From assembly GCF_037076555.1 (NCBI RefSeq), contig NZ_AP029023.1, positions 2,232,001 through 2,296,000 of the forward strand: a DNA stretch of 64,000 bases, written 5' to 3'. The position numbers were made by a program, and so were the translations under genes. The notes beneath the pieces were generated by a model, which saw nothing but the letters and a program-made list of their open reading frames with translations, did no database searches and was not told where the DNA came from. Origin of the DNA: Methylophilus sp. DW102 (GTDB taxonomy: Bacteria > Pseudomonadota > Gammaproteobacteria > Burkholderiales > Methylophilaceae). Below are positions 26,754-36,857 of the stretch, piece by piece (the stretch's first letter is position 1; the number at the start of each line of letters is the position of its first letter).

Positions 26754-27608
26754 ATCAACGCTTTTACATTACCTGTCGTTGCATCGGCAGACAGCCTGGA
26801 TAAATACCTGCAGACCATCAAGCAGTTTCCGGTGCTGACCGCTGAAGAAGAATACGGTTATGCGACCCGCCTGAAACAAAGCGGGGACCTTGAGGCTGCG
26901 CGTGCGCTGATTGTGTCGCACTTGCGTCTGGTCGCCAGCATTGCCCGTGGTTACAGCGGTTATGGCCTGCCACAATCAGACCTGATCCAAGAGGGTAATA
27001 TTGGCTTGATGAAAGCAGTTAAACGCTTTGATCCCGATCGCGGTGTGCGTCTGGTTTCTTTTGCCATGCACTGGATCAAGGCTGAAATTCATGAGTATAT
27101 TGTGCGGAACTGGCGTTTGGTCAAGACCGCCACCACCAAAGCGCAACGCAAGCTGTTCTTTAACTTGCGCAGCATGAAAAATGGGTTTGAGACCTTAAGC
27201 CAGGAAGATGTTCAACGCATTGCGACTGAACTCAATGTGAAACCAGAGGACGTGACCGAGATGGAGTACCGCCTCAATGGTCAGGAAATCTCTCTGGATG
27301 CGCAAGTGGACGAGGATGGCGAAGAAGTGTACAGCCCAATCGCGTTTCTGGAAGATGAAGGTCCTGAACCTTCTACCTTGCTGGAAAACCTGCAGACTGA
27401 GCACATGCAGACAGAAGGCCTGAGCATGGCTTTGCAGCAGCTGGATGAGCGTAGTCGTCGTGTACTGCAAGCCCGCTGGCTGACTGAGGGCAATACAGCC
27501 ACCTTGCATGACTTGGCCGCAGAATTTAGTGTTTCGGCTGAACGTATCCGCCAGATTGAGCAAAAGGCGATGCAAAAGATCAAAACCTATATGTTGGAAA
27601 GCAAATAA
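26754..27608 (+). CDS. rpoH: Heat-shock sigma factor RpoH (sigma-32), apparent ATC start
   Basis: The protein directs RNA polymerase to heat-shock promoters. The conserved region begins with SLDKYLQTIKQFPVLTAEEE, followed by the core DLIQEGNIGLMKAVKRFDPDRGVRLVSFAMHWIKAEIHEYI and the RpoH box (QRKLFFNLR). Region 4 ends with ERIRQIEQKAMQKIK. The only ATG/GTG/TTG in frame at the 5' end is a GTG at 26832, which would delete the first conserved 26 residues and lacks a ribosome-binding site. AAGGAG ends 6 bases before an ATC at 26754, and the frame is closed by TAA at 26724. The start therefore appears to be ATC, unless the base is a sequencing error for ATG. Length from ATC is 284 residues, as expected. 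Confidence 0.92.
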   Translation: MNAFTLPVVASADSLDKYLQTIKQFPVLTAEEEYGYATRLKQSGDLEAARALIVSHLRLVASIARGYSGYGLPQSDLIQEGNIGLMKAVKRFDPDRGVRLVSFAMHWIKAEIHEYIVRNWRLVKTATTKAQRKLFFNLRSMKNGFETLSQEDVQRIATELNVKPEDVTEMEYRLNGQEISLDAQVDEDGEEVYSPIAFLEDEGPEPSTLLENLQTEHMQTEGLSMALQQLDERSRRVLQARWLTEGNTATLHDLAAEFSVSAERIRQIEQKAMQKIKTYMLESK

Positions 27609-27637
27609 AAAACGGGTGCCAGTCACCCGTTTTTTTA
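27609..27637 (+). terminator. Rho-independent terminator of rpoH
   Basis: AACGGGTG-CCAGT-CACCCGTT stem-loop directly after the stop codon, followed by a run of T. Confidence 0.9.
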
Positions 27638-27694
27638 TGTTCGTGCTTCAGAGGTCATACCTCTTCCCCCGAAAATCTTGTCCTCAATCACCGC

Positions 27695-29650
27695 TTAGGC
27701 AGCTTTCACGACGACCTCTTCATGCATCAACGCCGTCATGGCTTTGGCATGCAAATGATCCAGATCTGCCAACTGCTGGCGAATAGAGAGTTCCACCTGC
27801 TCCAGGTCCGCAATACGCTCTTCCAGGGTATCGGTGGCCTGATAAATACGTTTGATACTTTCGACCCGGCGCTTGAGTTGCACATGATGCTCACGCATCT
27901 GGCTTTCCATAGGCGCCATCACGGCTTTAAGCCAGCTTTCCGTATCGCGGTTGGCGGCTTCATACTCGATAATGACATGGCTGGCCAGGGTCTCAAAGAA
28001 TTTACTGGTCAGCGTCAGCTTTTCATGCGCAATCATGTTAAAGGTGGTATTGAACTGATCGCGGTAAATCGCTTCGAGTTTATTCAGGGCCTTGAGGTAA
28101 CGTGAAGTGGAAAATGGGGGGGGCGACTTTTGCAACAGTCCATGTTCTTTGGAGAATTTTTCATACATGGCTTCCATCATTTTCTTGATCTCAAGCACAT
28201 GCACGTCTGCATCCATCATCCGGCGCTTGAGGTCACTGAAAAAGTCATCCATGGCCTGACGCATGGTTTTAGTAAACGCCGCTTTCATCATGGTCTCACG
28301 CGTTTCACGCACCTTGTTCTTGAGTGCTGGCATGCCGAGATGGTGAAATAACTGGTTGGATTGCACGGAAAACACACTACGCAAAGCCTGGTAGCGTTGC
28401 AAGCCGACTTCAAAATTGACCTTATCCTGTTTGACCTTGCGCATCATCTGCGCAATAACGTCTTCATTTTTACCTTGCAGGCAACGCAACTCGTCCGACT
28501 GGTCTAGCACGCTTTGCAGTCGGGTTTCCAGGGTCACCCGCGTTTGCTGCATCATGTCGTCAATCTCACCCTGCAGGCTCTCGCGCACAATTTCCTGTTT
28601 GGCCGGGATCAACTCATCCGAGAGATTTTTCTCCAGCTGCAACAAGCGGCTCTTTTGCAGCAAGGCCACATCACCTTTGACCTTGGCCAGCAAGCCTTTT
28701 TGGGCAGAGGTTGGCAAGATCTGGTCGCGCGACAAGCCCAATAACTCAGCAGTATGTTGCAATTGACGATAAAGCTCTGCCTCCACCTCATCATCTGTCT
28801 TGAGCGGATCCCACAAGCCATCAATCTTGTTGAGCACCGCCATGCGGCCTTTTTGCTTCCAGCGTGCGCCACTGATATAACGGCGCCAGACTTCCATCTC
28901 GGATTTGGTAACCCCGGTATCCGCGCCGAGAATAAACAGCACGGCATGCGCATTCGGCAGCATGCTCATGGTTAACTCAGGCTCGGCACCGATGGCATTG
29001 AGGCCGGGCGTATCAAGGATTACCAAGCCCTGCTTGAGCAAGGGATGCGGGAAATTAATCATGGCATAGCGCCAGCATGGAATCTCCATCAGGCCATCTG
29101 CGCCGATCAACATGGCATCGTCAGAATTGTCAGGATGATACAAGCCTAGCGACTGCGCCTCTTGCACTGTCACGCGACGGGTACGACTAACCTCCTTGAA
29201 GGCTTCAACCATGCTGTCGCGCGAATGAGCATCGAACTCCACCACAGACCAGGCTTGCGGCATGCGGCGATATTCAGTAATGGAAATCTGGTGGGTATTG
29301 GTTTCAATCGGTAGCAGTGACAGGCTAACGGGCTTGCCAGTGTCATAACGCAGTTCGGTGGGACACATGGTGGTACGGCCTGCACCGGATGGCAACAACC
29401 GGTGACCATACCCTGAAAAGAAAATGGCATTGATGAGCTCTGACTTGCCGCGCGAGAACTCTGCAACAAAAGCGACATTGAGCTTGTCTTCACGCAAGCG
29501 GTTGAGTTGCTGCTGTATGCGCTCATCTAACTGCACATCACTGAGCTGCTTGTCCGCAATCCAGCGTCGATACTCTCCCAGTACATCAGCAATCGATTGA
29601 CGCCAGCGTGTGTACAAATCAAATTGTTGTGCCAGTCGGTTATTTTCCAT
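27695..29650 (-). CDS. Dynamin-like large GTPase
   Basis: The 651-residue protein has a dynamin-family GTPase head. G1 is FVAEFSRGKSELIN (61-74, with Ala where Gly is usual), the switch is GAGRTTMCPTEL, G3 is LDTPGLNAIG and G4 is LNKIDGLW. It is followed by a long, largely helical, charged stalk with coiled-coil stretches to the C-terminus (for example LEERIADLEQVELSIRQQLA). No transmembrane segment is evident. Bacterial dynamin-like proteins remodel membranes, and some act in phage tolerance. This single gene, without a second dynamin partner, gives no clue to its role. It is convergent with rpoH. Confidence 0.88.
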   Translation of the reverse strand: MENNRLAQQFDLYTRWRQSIADVLGEYRRWIADKQLSDVQLDERIQQQLNRLREDKLNVAFVAEFSRGKSELINAIFFSGYGHRLLPSGAGRTTMCPTELRYDTGKPVSLSLLPIETNTHQISITEYRRMPQAWSVVEFDAHSRDSMVEAFKEVSRTRRVTVQEAQSLGLYHPDNSDDAMLIGADGLMEIPCWRYAMINFPHPLLKQGLVILDTPGLNAIGAEPELTMSMLPNAHAVLFILGADTGVTKSEMEVWRRYISGARWKQKGRMAVLNKIDGLWDPLKTDDEVEAELYRQLQHTAELLGLSRDQILPTSAQKGLLAKVKGDVALLQKSRLLQLEKNLSDELIPAKQEIVRESLQGEIDDMMQQTRVTLETRLQSVLDQSDELRCLQGKNEDVIAQMMRKVKQDKVNFEVGLQRYQALRSVFSVQSNQLFHHLGMPALKNKVRETRETMMKAAFTKTMRQAMDDFFSDLKRRMMDADVHVLEIKKMMEAMYEKFSKEHGLLQKSPPPFSTSRYLKALNKLEAIYRDQFNTTFNMIAHEKLTLTSKFFETLASHVIIEYEAANRDTESWLKAVMAPMESQMREHHVQLKRRVESIKRIYQATDTLEERIADLEQVELSIRQQLADLDHLHAKAMTALMHEEVVVKAA

Positions 29651-29880
29651 AGGACCTGCTGCAATTTTATTAAGGTGACCTACTTGTTGTTATTTTTCTA
29701 TAATCTAACATGAATTGTTAAAAGATCAAATAAATCATGCAAGTACAGCTATTAATTCACAAATAAAATGAATTATCAACCCTAACATGAAACATTTGCT
29801 TGCCATGCGGTAGATGCGTGCATCTGCTATCATGCGCAATATTCAAGTTAACGGCCCCAAACACGGTTTTCTTCAATCAT

Positions 29881-30276
29881 ATGAGCGGTCTACATCCTGA
29901 TTGCCCCATCCCTACCCTGATCCAACTGCATCAGGGCTCGCGCTTGCTGGAAATTCATTTCGATAACCAGACGGAATGCATGCTGTCATGCGAATTTTTA
30001 CGTGTCTACTCGCCCTCTGCCGAGGTCCGCGGGCATGGCGCAGGCCAGGAAGTGCTGCAACTGGACAAGCAGGATGTGAACATCAGCGCCATTGAACCGG
30101 TTGGCCGCTATGCAATCAAACTGATATTTGATGATGGTCATGATACCGGGCTGTATTCATGGGATTATCTGTATTATCTGGCACAACATTATGAAAGCCT
30201 GTGGCAAGACTACATCGCCAAACTCACCATGGCAGGCCATACGCGCAAGGAACCCAAGCATGCAATCCAACACTGA
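29881..30276 (+). CDS. DUF971 (gamma-butyrobetaine hydroxylase-like N-terminal) domain protein
   Basis: The 131-residue protein contains the DUF971 fold, with [32 protein letters not shown] at the start and [19 protein letters not shown] near the end. The start at ATG 29881 is chosen because upstream in-frame codons add an unlikely leader. It overlaps ubiE by 17 bases. This gene commonly precedes ubiE in betaproteobacteria; it may bind iron, but its function is unproven. Confidence 0.85.
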   Translation: MSGLHPDCPIPTLIQLHQGSRLLEIHFDNQTECMLSCEFLRVYSPSAEVRGHGAGQEVLQLDKQDVNISAIEPVGRYAIKLIFDDGHDTGLYSWDYLYYLAQHYESLWQDYIAKLTMAGHTRKEPKHAIQH

Positions 30277-31027
30277 GCAGCAAAAAACCACCCACTTTGG
30301 CTTTGAAACCGTCGATGAACGGGAAAAACAGAAAAAAGTGGGCGAAGTCTTTCATTCGGTGGCGCAAAAATACGACATCATGAATGACGTCATGTCTGCG
30401 GGCATGCATCGGCTGTGGAAACGCTTTGCCGTGGATGTCAGCGGCGTTGGGCAGGGTGACAAAGTACTCGATATTGCCGGCGGCAGCGGCGACCTGTCGC
30501 GCCTGTTTGCCAAAAAAGTGGCGACCCAGTCTCCCAGCAATCCCGGCACGGTCATTTTGACCGACATTAACGCCTCCATGCTGGGCGTGGGCCGAGACCG
30601 CATGATTGATGCCGGCCTGACCATTCCGGCCACCCAATGTAATGCCGAAGGACTGCCGTTTGCTGATGAAACCTTTGACTGTGTCATTGTGGCGTTTGGC
30701 CTGCGCAACATGACACATAAAGACGTTGCGCTCAAAGAAATGCAACGTGTGCTCAAGCGTGGCGGACGCCTGCTGGTACTTGAGTTTTCCAAGGTTTGGC
30801 AACCACTGGAGAAACTTTATGACACCTACTCTTTCAAACTGCTGCCTAAGTTTGGTAAATGGATCGCCAACGATGAGCCCAGCTATCGCTATCTGGCAGA
30901 AAGCATCCGCATGCACCCTGACCAGGAAACCTTGAAACAGATGATGCATGCAGCAGGCTTTGAAAAAGTCGATTACTACAACCTGACTGCAGGCGTGGTC
31001 GCGCTGCACAAAGGCATCAAACTCTAA
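30260..31027 (+). CDS. ubiE: Ubiquinone/menaquinone C-methyltransferase UbiE
   Basis: The 255-residue SAM-dependent methyltransferase adds the C-methyl group of the quinone ring. Motifs are [37 protein letters not shown] (SAM motif I), [16 protein letters not shown] and [22 protein letters not shown]. The ATG at 30260 gives the family's usual length. Next are ubiJ (4-bp gap) and ubiB, an operon for the last steps of ubiquinone synthesis. Confidence 0.97.
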   Translation: MQSNTEQQKTTHFGFETVDEREKQKKVGEVFHSVAQKYDIMNDVMSAGMHRLWKRFAVDVSGVGQGDKVLDIAGGSGDLSRLFAKKVATQSPSNPGTVILTDINASMLGVGRDRMIDAGLTIPATQCNAEGLPFADETFDCVIVAFGLRNMTHKDVALKEMQRVLKRGGRLLVLEFSKVWQPLEKLYDTYSFKLLPKFGKWIANDEPSYRYLAESIRMHPDQETLKQMMHAAGFEKVDYYNLTAGVVALHKGIKL

Positions 31028-31031
31028 CCCC

Positions 31032-31628
31032 ATGTTCAAGCCCTTGATTCAATTCGTGCTGCAGCACTTGATGCAGCAAAACCGCTGGACCGCTCCCAGG
31101 TTACAGCCGTATGCGCACAGTCATCTTTGTCTAGACTTTAAAGTGGCCCGTGTCATGCTGACAGTGTTAAGCAATGGTGAGCTGGCAGTTGCAGGCGATA
31201 CCGCCATGGCAGATGCCACCATTCACTTGCCGCCCAGCCTGGCCATGCGGCTACTGAGGCAAGATCCGCAGGCGCATAGCCTGATTAAAATTGATGGCGA
31301 CAGTGCGCTAGGCATGGAAGTCGGCAAGATTCTGGCGGCCATCCGCTGGGATGTCGAAGAAGACTTGAGTAAAGTGGTCGGCGATGTGGCGGCTTTTGAA
31401 GTCGTCCAACTCGGTCAGCAAACCATGCAGCGCTTGCAAGGCCAGGCCAAAAACCTGGGAGAAATGCTGGTGGAATACTGGCAAGAAGAGCAGCCGTTGC
31501 TGGCAAAAAAAACCCGCATCACGCAATTTAACCAGGCCGTCGACCAGCTCAGGGAAGACACAGACCGCTTGCAGCAACGCGTAGAAAAACTGTTAGCTGC
31601 CAACGCCCCCGCAGAAAGTCAGCCCTGA
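31032..31628 (+). CDS. ubiJ: Ubiquinone biosynthesis accessory factor UbiJ
   Basis: The 198-residue protein has an N-terminal SCP2-like lipid-binding domain (about 10-105) and a C-terminal coiled coil (QFNQAVDQLREDTDRLQQRV). UbiJ with UbiK assists the soluble Ubi complex. Its position between ubiE and ubiB is the standard one. The stop codon overlaps the ubiB ATG by one base. Confidence 0.93.
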   Translation: MFKPLIQFVLQHLMQQNRWTAPRLQPYAHSHLCLDFKVARVMLTVLSNGELAVAGDTAMADATIHLPPSLAMRLLRQDPQAHSLIKIDGDSALGMEVGKILAAIRWDVEEDLSKVVGDVAAFEVVQLGQQTMQRLQGQAKNLGEMLVEYWQEEQPLLAKKTRITQFNQAVDQLREDTDRLQQRVEKLLAANAPAESQP

Positions 31629-33175
31629 TGCACTGGATACGCTTTTTTCACATTATCGGCATGCTGATCTGGTATCGGCTGGATATTTTCTTTGTCCGTC
31701 ACAATCAACCAGGTCTGGGTTCGCGACTGCTCAACGGGTTGTTATTCTGGCGCCATGCGCCGGAGAAACGGGCCGTCCGCTTGCGGCTGGCCCTTGAAAA
31801 ACTCGGCCCAATTTTCGTCAAATTTGGCCAGATGCTGTCTACACGCCGCGACTTGCTGCCACCGGATGTGGCCGATGAACTGACCAAACTGCAGGATCAG
31901 GTGCCGCCATTTGCCTACGCTGAAGTGGAGCGTATTATTGAGCAGGCCTTTGACGCCCCGCTGACGACGGTCTATGCCGAGTTTAACGCGGTTCCGGTCG
32001 CAAGCGCTTCGGTGGCCCAGGTGCATTTTGCCAAACTGCATAGTGGCGAACAGGTAGCTGTTAAAGTGTTGCGTCCCAATATTGCCGCCATTATTCATAG
32101 AGATATCGCCTTACTCCGCACGCTGGCCTGGTGGGTCAAAAAACTCTCCCGTGAGGGGCGCCGTCTCAAGCCGGATGAAATGGTGGATGAATTTGCCCGT
32201 CACACCGAGCACGAACTGGACCTGACCCTGGAAGCTGCACAGTGCGCACAGCTTGGCCGCAATTTCAGTGACCGCCGCCTGCTGGTGCCTACGGTTTACT
32301 GGGACTACTCACGCAAGCAAGTGATGACCATGCAGCGTATGTTTGGCACGCCTGTCCGTGAAACCGCCACGTTGCAAGCCTATGGTATCAACCTGACCCA
32401 ATTGGCTCACGAAGGTGTAGAGGTGTTTTTTACGCAGGTATTCCGTGATGGTTTTTTTCATGCCGACATGCATCCGGGCAATATCCAGGTGGTGACCGAG
32501 GGGCCGGATAAAGGTAAATTCATTGCACTGGATTTTGGCATCATGGGTAGCCTCACGCCTACCGACCAGTATTATCTGGCGCGGAACTTCCTCGCTTTTT
32601 TCAACCGTGACTACCGGGATGTGGCAGTGGCGCATATTGAGTCTGGCTGGGTGCCGGCAGATACCAATGTAGAAGCCCTCGAAACAGCCGTGCGCGCCAT
32701 TTGCGAGCCGATCTTTGAAAAGCCGCTCAAGGAAATTTCATTTGGCCGCACCCTGCTCAGCCTGTTTCAGATGTCACGCCGCTTTGGCGTGAATATTCAG
32801 CCGCAACTGATTATGTTGCAAAAAACCCTGCTCAATATTGAAGGCCTGGGCCGTGAACTGGACCCGAATATCGACTTGTGGCAAAGCGCCAAACCATTTC
32901 TCAAGCGCTGGATGAGCGAGCAGATCGGCTGGCGCAGCCTGCTTAAATCTGCAAAACGTGAGCTCCCCTATGTACTTGCCCATGCTGCAGAAATGCCACG
33001 CCTGCTGGAGCAATATCTGCGCAATCAAAGCGAGCTGGCCAAACAGCAAACCCATATTGATACCTTGCTAAACAGCCAGCACAAGCAGGCCACCTGGCAA
33101 AAATGGGCGACGATGGCCATTCTCGTGCTGGTATTGCTACAATTTGCCAGCTTGTTTTTACTGTTCACTCACTAA
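31628..33175 (+). CDS. ubiB: Ubiquinone biosynthesis atypical kinase/ATPase UbiB
   Basis: The 515-residue ADCK-type protein contains the KxGQ motif (FVKFGQMLSTRRDLLP), the alanine-rich loop ASVAQVHFAKL in place of a glycine loop, VKVLRPNI with the nucleotide-binding lysine, and HADMHPGNIQVV with catalytic Asp and Asn. One or two C-terminal membrane helices (MAILVLVLLQFASLFLLF) anchor it. UbiB is an ATPase needed for ubiquinone synthesis. Confidence 0.96.
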   Translation: MHWIRFFHIIGMLIWYRLDIFFVRHNQPGLGSRLLNGLLFWRHAPEKRAVRLRLALEKLGPIFVKFGQMLSTRRDLLPPDVADELTKLQDQVPPFAYAEVERIIEQAFDAPLTTVYAEFNAVPVASASVAQVHFAKLHSGEQVAVKVLRPNIAAIIHRDIALLRTLAWWVKKLSREGRRLKPDEMVDEFARHTEHELDLTLEAAQCAQLGRNFSDRRLLVPTVYWDYSRKQVMTMQRMFGTPVRETATLQAYGINLTQLAHEGVEVFFTQVFRDGFFHADMHPGNIQVVTEGPDKGKFIALDFGIMGSLTPTDQYYLARNFLAFFNRDYRDVAVAHIESGWVPADTNVEALETAVRAICEPIFEKPLKEISFGRTLLSLFQMSRRFGVNIQPQLIMLQKTLLNIEGLGRELDPNIDLWQSAKPFLKRWMSEQIGWRSLLKSAKRELPYVLAHAAEMPRLLEQYLRNQSELAKQQTHIDTLLNSQHKQATWQKWATMAILVLVLLQFASLFLLFTH

Positions 33176-33186
33176 AGGAGTACTTG

Positions 33187-33630
33187 ATGGCATCCCCCAA
33201 GAAGCTACTTGTTGCAGTATTGATGATGTTACCCATGGCCTTGCAGGCAGCCGACTTGAGCGGTCTATGGCAAACGACGGACGATAAAACCGGCAAACCC
33301 CGCTCACTGGTACGCATTGCCGAATCCGGCGGGGAATACCATGCCGTTGTCGAAAAAGGCTTGCTAGCCACAGACACCGGCGATGCGGTGTGTGACAAAT
33401 GTACTGACGAGCGTAAAGGGCAAAAAATCATAGGCATGACCATCGCCAAACACCTCAAAGCCGGTAGCAAACCCTATGTGTATGAAAATGGCGAGATTCT
33501 GGACCCGGAAAACGGCAAAACCTACCAATGTAAAATGACACTGAGCCCCAACGGCAACGAACTGGAGGTGCGTGGCTTTATCGGGATTTCACTGATTGGC
33601 CGTTCGCAAACCTGGAAACGGGTGGAATAG
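33187..33630 (+). CDS. DUF2147 exported protein
   Basis: The 147-residue protein has a signal peptide (LLVAVLMMLPMALQAAD) and the DUF2147 beta-barrel pattern: GLWQTTDDKTGKPRSLVRI, CDKCTDERKGQKIIGM and ILDPENGKTYQCKMTL. AAAGGAG precedes the ATG by 6 bases. Function unknown. It may be the last gene of the ubi transcript, since only 11 bp separate it from ubiB and a terminator follows. Confidence 0.88.
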   Translation: MASPKKLLVAVLMMLPMALQAADLSGLWQTTDDKTGKPRSLVRIAESGGEYHAVVEKGLLATDTGDAVCDKCTDERKGQKIIGMTIAKHLKAGSKPYVYENGEILDPENGKTYQCKMTLSPNGNELEVRGFIGISLIGRSQTWKRVE

Positions 33631-33654
33631 TGGCAATCAAACGTGCAGATTTGT

Positions 33655-33684
33655 AAAAAAGGCCTGATTTTCGGGCCTTTTTTA
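33655..33684 (+). terminator. Rho-independent terminator after the DUF2147 gene
   Basis: AAAAAAGGCC-TGATTTTC-GGGCCTTTTTT stem-loop with T-run, 25 bases after the stop. Confidence 0.9.
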
Positions 33685-33767
33685 CTACAGCCAGATTGAG
33701 AACCCCTGTGTAGGCCAGGTTTTGTTTTAAAATCGGCGTTTTGCAACTGAATCAAGGGAAACGGACT

Positions 33768-35234
33768 GTGCTGATCTGGTTTGTGGTGGCGTACTTACTT
33801 GTCTCTATCGGGATAGGCCTGTTCGCTGCCAGAAATGTACATAGCACCAAGGATTATGCAGTCGCTGGCCGCCACCTGCCCTTGCCGGTGGTGACCGCCA
33901 CCGTATTTGCCACCTGGTTTGGCGCAGAAGCGGTCTTTGGCGTGTCCGCCACCTTTGTGCGTGAGGGCTTGACCGGGGTGGCCGCAGACCCGTTTGGCTC
34001 CAGCATGTGCCTGATTCTGGCCGGGATTTTTTTCTCCAGCCGCCTGTATAAACTCAACATTCTGACCTTGGGTGACTTTTACCGCATGCGCTACAACCGT
34101 AGCGTAGAGGTGCTGACCACCCTGGCCATCGTCGTCTCCTACATGGGCTGGGTAGCGGCACAGATCAAAGCCCTGGGCCTGATCTTTAACCTGATCAGTC
34201 ATGGCGCCATTTCAGAGCAGGCAGGCATGATGCTGGGGACGGCCATTGTCCTCACCTACACCACACTCGGCGGGATGTTGTCTGTGGCTATCCTCGATTT
34301 TGTACAGATGATCGTGGTCATTGGCGGCCTGCTGTTTATCGCTTATCTGGTTTCCGGCCAGACCGGCGGCATTGCGCCAGTCATTGCCCATGCGCGTGAC
34401 GCGGGCAAGCTGCATTTTTTCCCGCAAAGCACAGACTGGAGCGTATGGCTGACCTTTATGGGGGGCTGGCTGACCATGATGCTGGGCTCTATCCCGCAAC
34501 AAGATGTGTTTCAACGCATCACCTCGGCAAAAACCGGAAAAATCGCCTTGTGGGGCTCGCTACTGGGTGCCAGCATTTATTTCTGCTTCACCTTTGTGCC
34601 CATGTTTATTGCCTATGCCGCAACACTGATAGACCCGGCGACTTTTGGCACCTTGGTCGCCACTGACTCGCAACGCGTGCTGCCGACACTGGTGTTAACG
34701 CATACCCCCCTGCTGGCGCAGGCCATCTTCTTTGGGGCAGTGCTGTCTGCCATCATGAGCTGCTCTTCTGCCACCTTGCTCGCCCCCTCAGTCAGCTTTG
34801 CCGAAAACGTGGTCAAGGGCTTTATGCCACAGATGAGCGATCATCACTTCTTGCGCGTGATGCGCTTGTGCCTGGTCGGCTTTGCGGCCATGGTGCTGTT
34901 TTATGCCCTTAACTCTGAGCTATCTATTTTTGGCATGGTAGAAAGCGCCTACAAGGTGACGCTGGCCGGGGCCTTTGTGCCGCTGCTGTTTGGTGCGTTT
35001 TGGAAGCGTGCCACCAGCCAGGGGGCGCTGGCTGCCATTTTACTAGGCATTACCAGCTGGATCCTGACAGAGGTGATGGTCAAGGACAGCCTGATTCCGG
35101 CACAATTGATCGGTCTCATGGTCAGTACCGTCGCCATGGTCATCGGCTCCCTGTTGCCACAAAAACTGGGCGGCACGCCTGCCCCTGCCGCTGGCTACTT
35201 ACATGAACATGCTGCCAGATCCCATCCGCACTAG
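33768..35234 (+). CDS. Sodium:solute symporter family protein
   Basis: The 488-residue protein has about 13 membrane helices and sodium/solute symporter signatures: FAARNVHSTKDYAVAGRHLP, FATWFGAEAVFGVSATFVRE and GGWLTMMLGSIPQQDVFQRI. The GTG at 33768 is chosen because AGGGA lies 8 bases upstream; a TTG nine codons earlier is possible. Substrate cannot be told; the family moves proline, pantothenate, acetate and others. A short His-containing tail ends the protein. Confidence 0.9.
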   Translation: MLIWFVVAYLLVSIGIGLFAARNVHSTKDYAVAGRHLPLPVVTATVFATWFGAEAVFGVSATFVREGLTGVAADPFGSSMCLILAGIFFSSRLYKLNILTLGDFYRMRYNRSVEVLTTLAIVVSYMGWVAAQIKALGLIFNLISHGAISEQAGMMLGTAIVLTYTTLGGMLSVAILDFVQMIVVIGGLLFIAYLVSGQTGGIAPVIAHARDAGKLHFFPQSTDWSVWLTFMGGWLTMMLGSIPQQDVFQRITSAKTGKIALWGSLLGASIYFCFTFVPMFIAYAATLIDPATFGTLVATDSQRVLPTLVLTHTPLLAQAIFFGAVLSAIMSCSSATLLAPSVSFAENVVKGFMPQMSDHHFLRVMRLCLVGFAAMVLFYALNSELSIFGMVESAYKVTLAGAFVPLLFGAFWKRATSQGALAAILLGITSWILTEVMVKDSLIPAQLIGLMVSTVAMVIGSLLPQKLGGTPAPAAGYLHEHAARSHPH

Positions 35235-35389
35235 CCTCGCCAGGCACCATGGTGAATCATTCATGCCAATTGTATGAATACGGCATTAAAAAGCGGACTA
35301 TTCAGCCGAACAGTAGAACGGGGATTTTGTGATAATCCACAGTTAACTCAGCCTTTGGCTGTTCAAGCATCTTCAGGTCATTGGTCGTT

Positions 35390-36847
35390 ATGGTCGTAAA
35401 CAAGCGTTTCTATACCGTTATTCTCAGCGCGATCGTGCTGGCGGGGTTTGTGGCGACCAGCCTGATCGGCTATTTCGTGGCCAAGGACTCGCTGACTGAA
35501 CGCTTGGAGCAGGAAATGCTGCCGCTGACCAGCGACAATATCTACTCTGAAATCCAGCGCGACCTGCTGCAACCCTTGCTGATCTCTTCGCTGATGGCGA
35601 ATGACGTATTTGTGTTTGACTGGGTTAATGATGGCGAGCAGGATGCCAGCAAAATGACCAGTTACCTGGCACAAATCCAGAAAAAATATAACACCATCAC
35701 GGCATTCTTTGTCTCTGACAGTTCGCTGAACTACTACCACCCCACCGGCGTGATCAAGCGGGTTTCAAGAAGTAATCCGGACGACAGCTGGTATTTCACA
35801 GCCAAAGATTCACCGCATCCTTATGTCATCAATATTGACCGCGATACCGCTGACCACAAACGCCTCAGCATTTTCGTCAATTACCGTATCGAAGATAAAT
35901 CCGGCAAATTTATTGGCGTGATCGGTGTCGGCTTGTCGTTGCAGACGGTGGTCGAACTGATAGAAAACTACCAGAAACGCTATGGGCGCGAAATTTATTT
36001 CGTCAATCGCCAGGGCGAGGTAATGCTGCAAAGCAGCCATTACCACTCCGAGTTACACTTGCAAAACAAGTCTGGCCTGGACAAAGCGTTTTTGAAAGTG
36101 CTGACCTCGCCCAGCGCATCATTCTCATTCAAAGCCAACAATGGCAGCATGCTTTATCTGAATAGCCGTCTGGTGCCGGAGTTTGACTGGTATCTGATTG
36201 TGGAGCAAGTGAACGACCCAAGTTCCGAGCGTATTGAAACCGCGTTTATGATTAACCTGGCCGTGGCACTGGTGATTAGTGCCATTGTGTTGTTCCTCGC
36301 CCATGTCGCAGTACGCGGTTACCACGACAAACTGGAGACCATGGCCACGCAGGATAAACTGACCGGGGTCACCAGTCGCCAGGTATTTGAGTTTTACTTC
36401 AAGCAGGCCGTGGCCCGCCGCAAGCGCCGCGATGAAGCCTTGTCGCTGGTTCTGATTGATATTGACCTGTTCAAGCAGGTGAATGACACCTATGGCCACG
36501 AAGCAGGTGACCGTGTGCTGTCTCGCGTGGCACAACTGATCAAATCGCATGTGCGCGAAGAGGATGTGGTGTGCCGTTGGGGCGGCGAGGAATTTTTACT
36601 GTTGCTGTCGGGATGCAATATGCAGCATGCGCGCGACATCACCGAGTTGATCCGTTCCGCGGTGGCCGGATTGCAGTTTCACTTTAGCAACCAGGTGGTG
36701 CAAATTACGGTGAGTGCCGGCCTGGCCGAGATGCACAATGATGAAACGCTGGGACAAGTAGTTGAACGGGCTGACCATCATTTGTATGCCGCCAAACGCG
36801 CCGGGCGCAACTGCATCCGGCCAGGGCCAGATACGGATGAAGCCTAA
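35390..36847 (+). CDS. Membrane-bound diguanylate cyclase with double-CACHE sensor
   Basis: The 485-residue protein has a membrane helix at 8-30, a periplasmic double-CACHE sensor (about 35-280), a second helix (about 285-308) and a C-terminal GGDEF domain with GGEEF at 398-402 and the inhibitory RxxD I-site at 389-392. It should make cyclic di-GMP and be product-inhibited. The ATG at 35390 is preferred over an in-frame TTG at 35381, which has the better-spaced AGG; this is not settled. It is convergent with mutM. Confidence 0.92.
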   Translation: MVVNKRFYTVILSAIVLAGFVATSLIGYFVAKDSLTERLEQEMLPLTSDNIYSEIQRDLLQPLLISSLMANDVFVFDWVNDGEQDASKMTSYLAQIQKKYNTITAFFVSDSSLNYYHPTGVIKRVSRSNPDDSWYFTAKDSPHPYVINIDRDTADHKRLSIFVNYRIEDKSGKFIGVIGVGLSLQTVVELIENYQKRYGREIYFVNRQGEVMLQSSHYHSELHLQNKSGLDKAFLKVLTSPSASFSFKANNGSMLYLNSRLVPEFDWYLIVEQVNDPSSERIETAFMINLAVALVISAIVLFLAHVAVRGYHDKLETMATQDKLTGVTSRQVFEFYFKQAVARRKRRDEALSLVLIDIDLFKQVNDTYGHEAGDRVLSRVAQLIKSHVREEDVVCRWGGEEFLLLLSGCNMQHARDITELIRSAVAGLQFHFSNQVVQITVSAGLAEMHNDETLGQVVERADHHLYAAKRAGRNCIRPGPDTDEA

Positions 36848-36857
36848 GGCTGCTTGA

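Noticed and set aside
27695..29650. Dynamin-like gene as part of a phage-defence pair
   Set aside because: It stands alone between housekeeping genes, without a second dynamin or other defence gene next to it.
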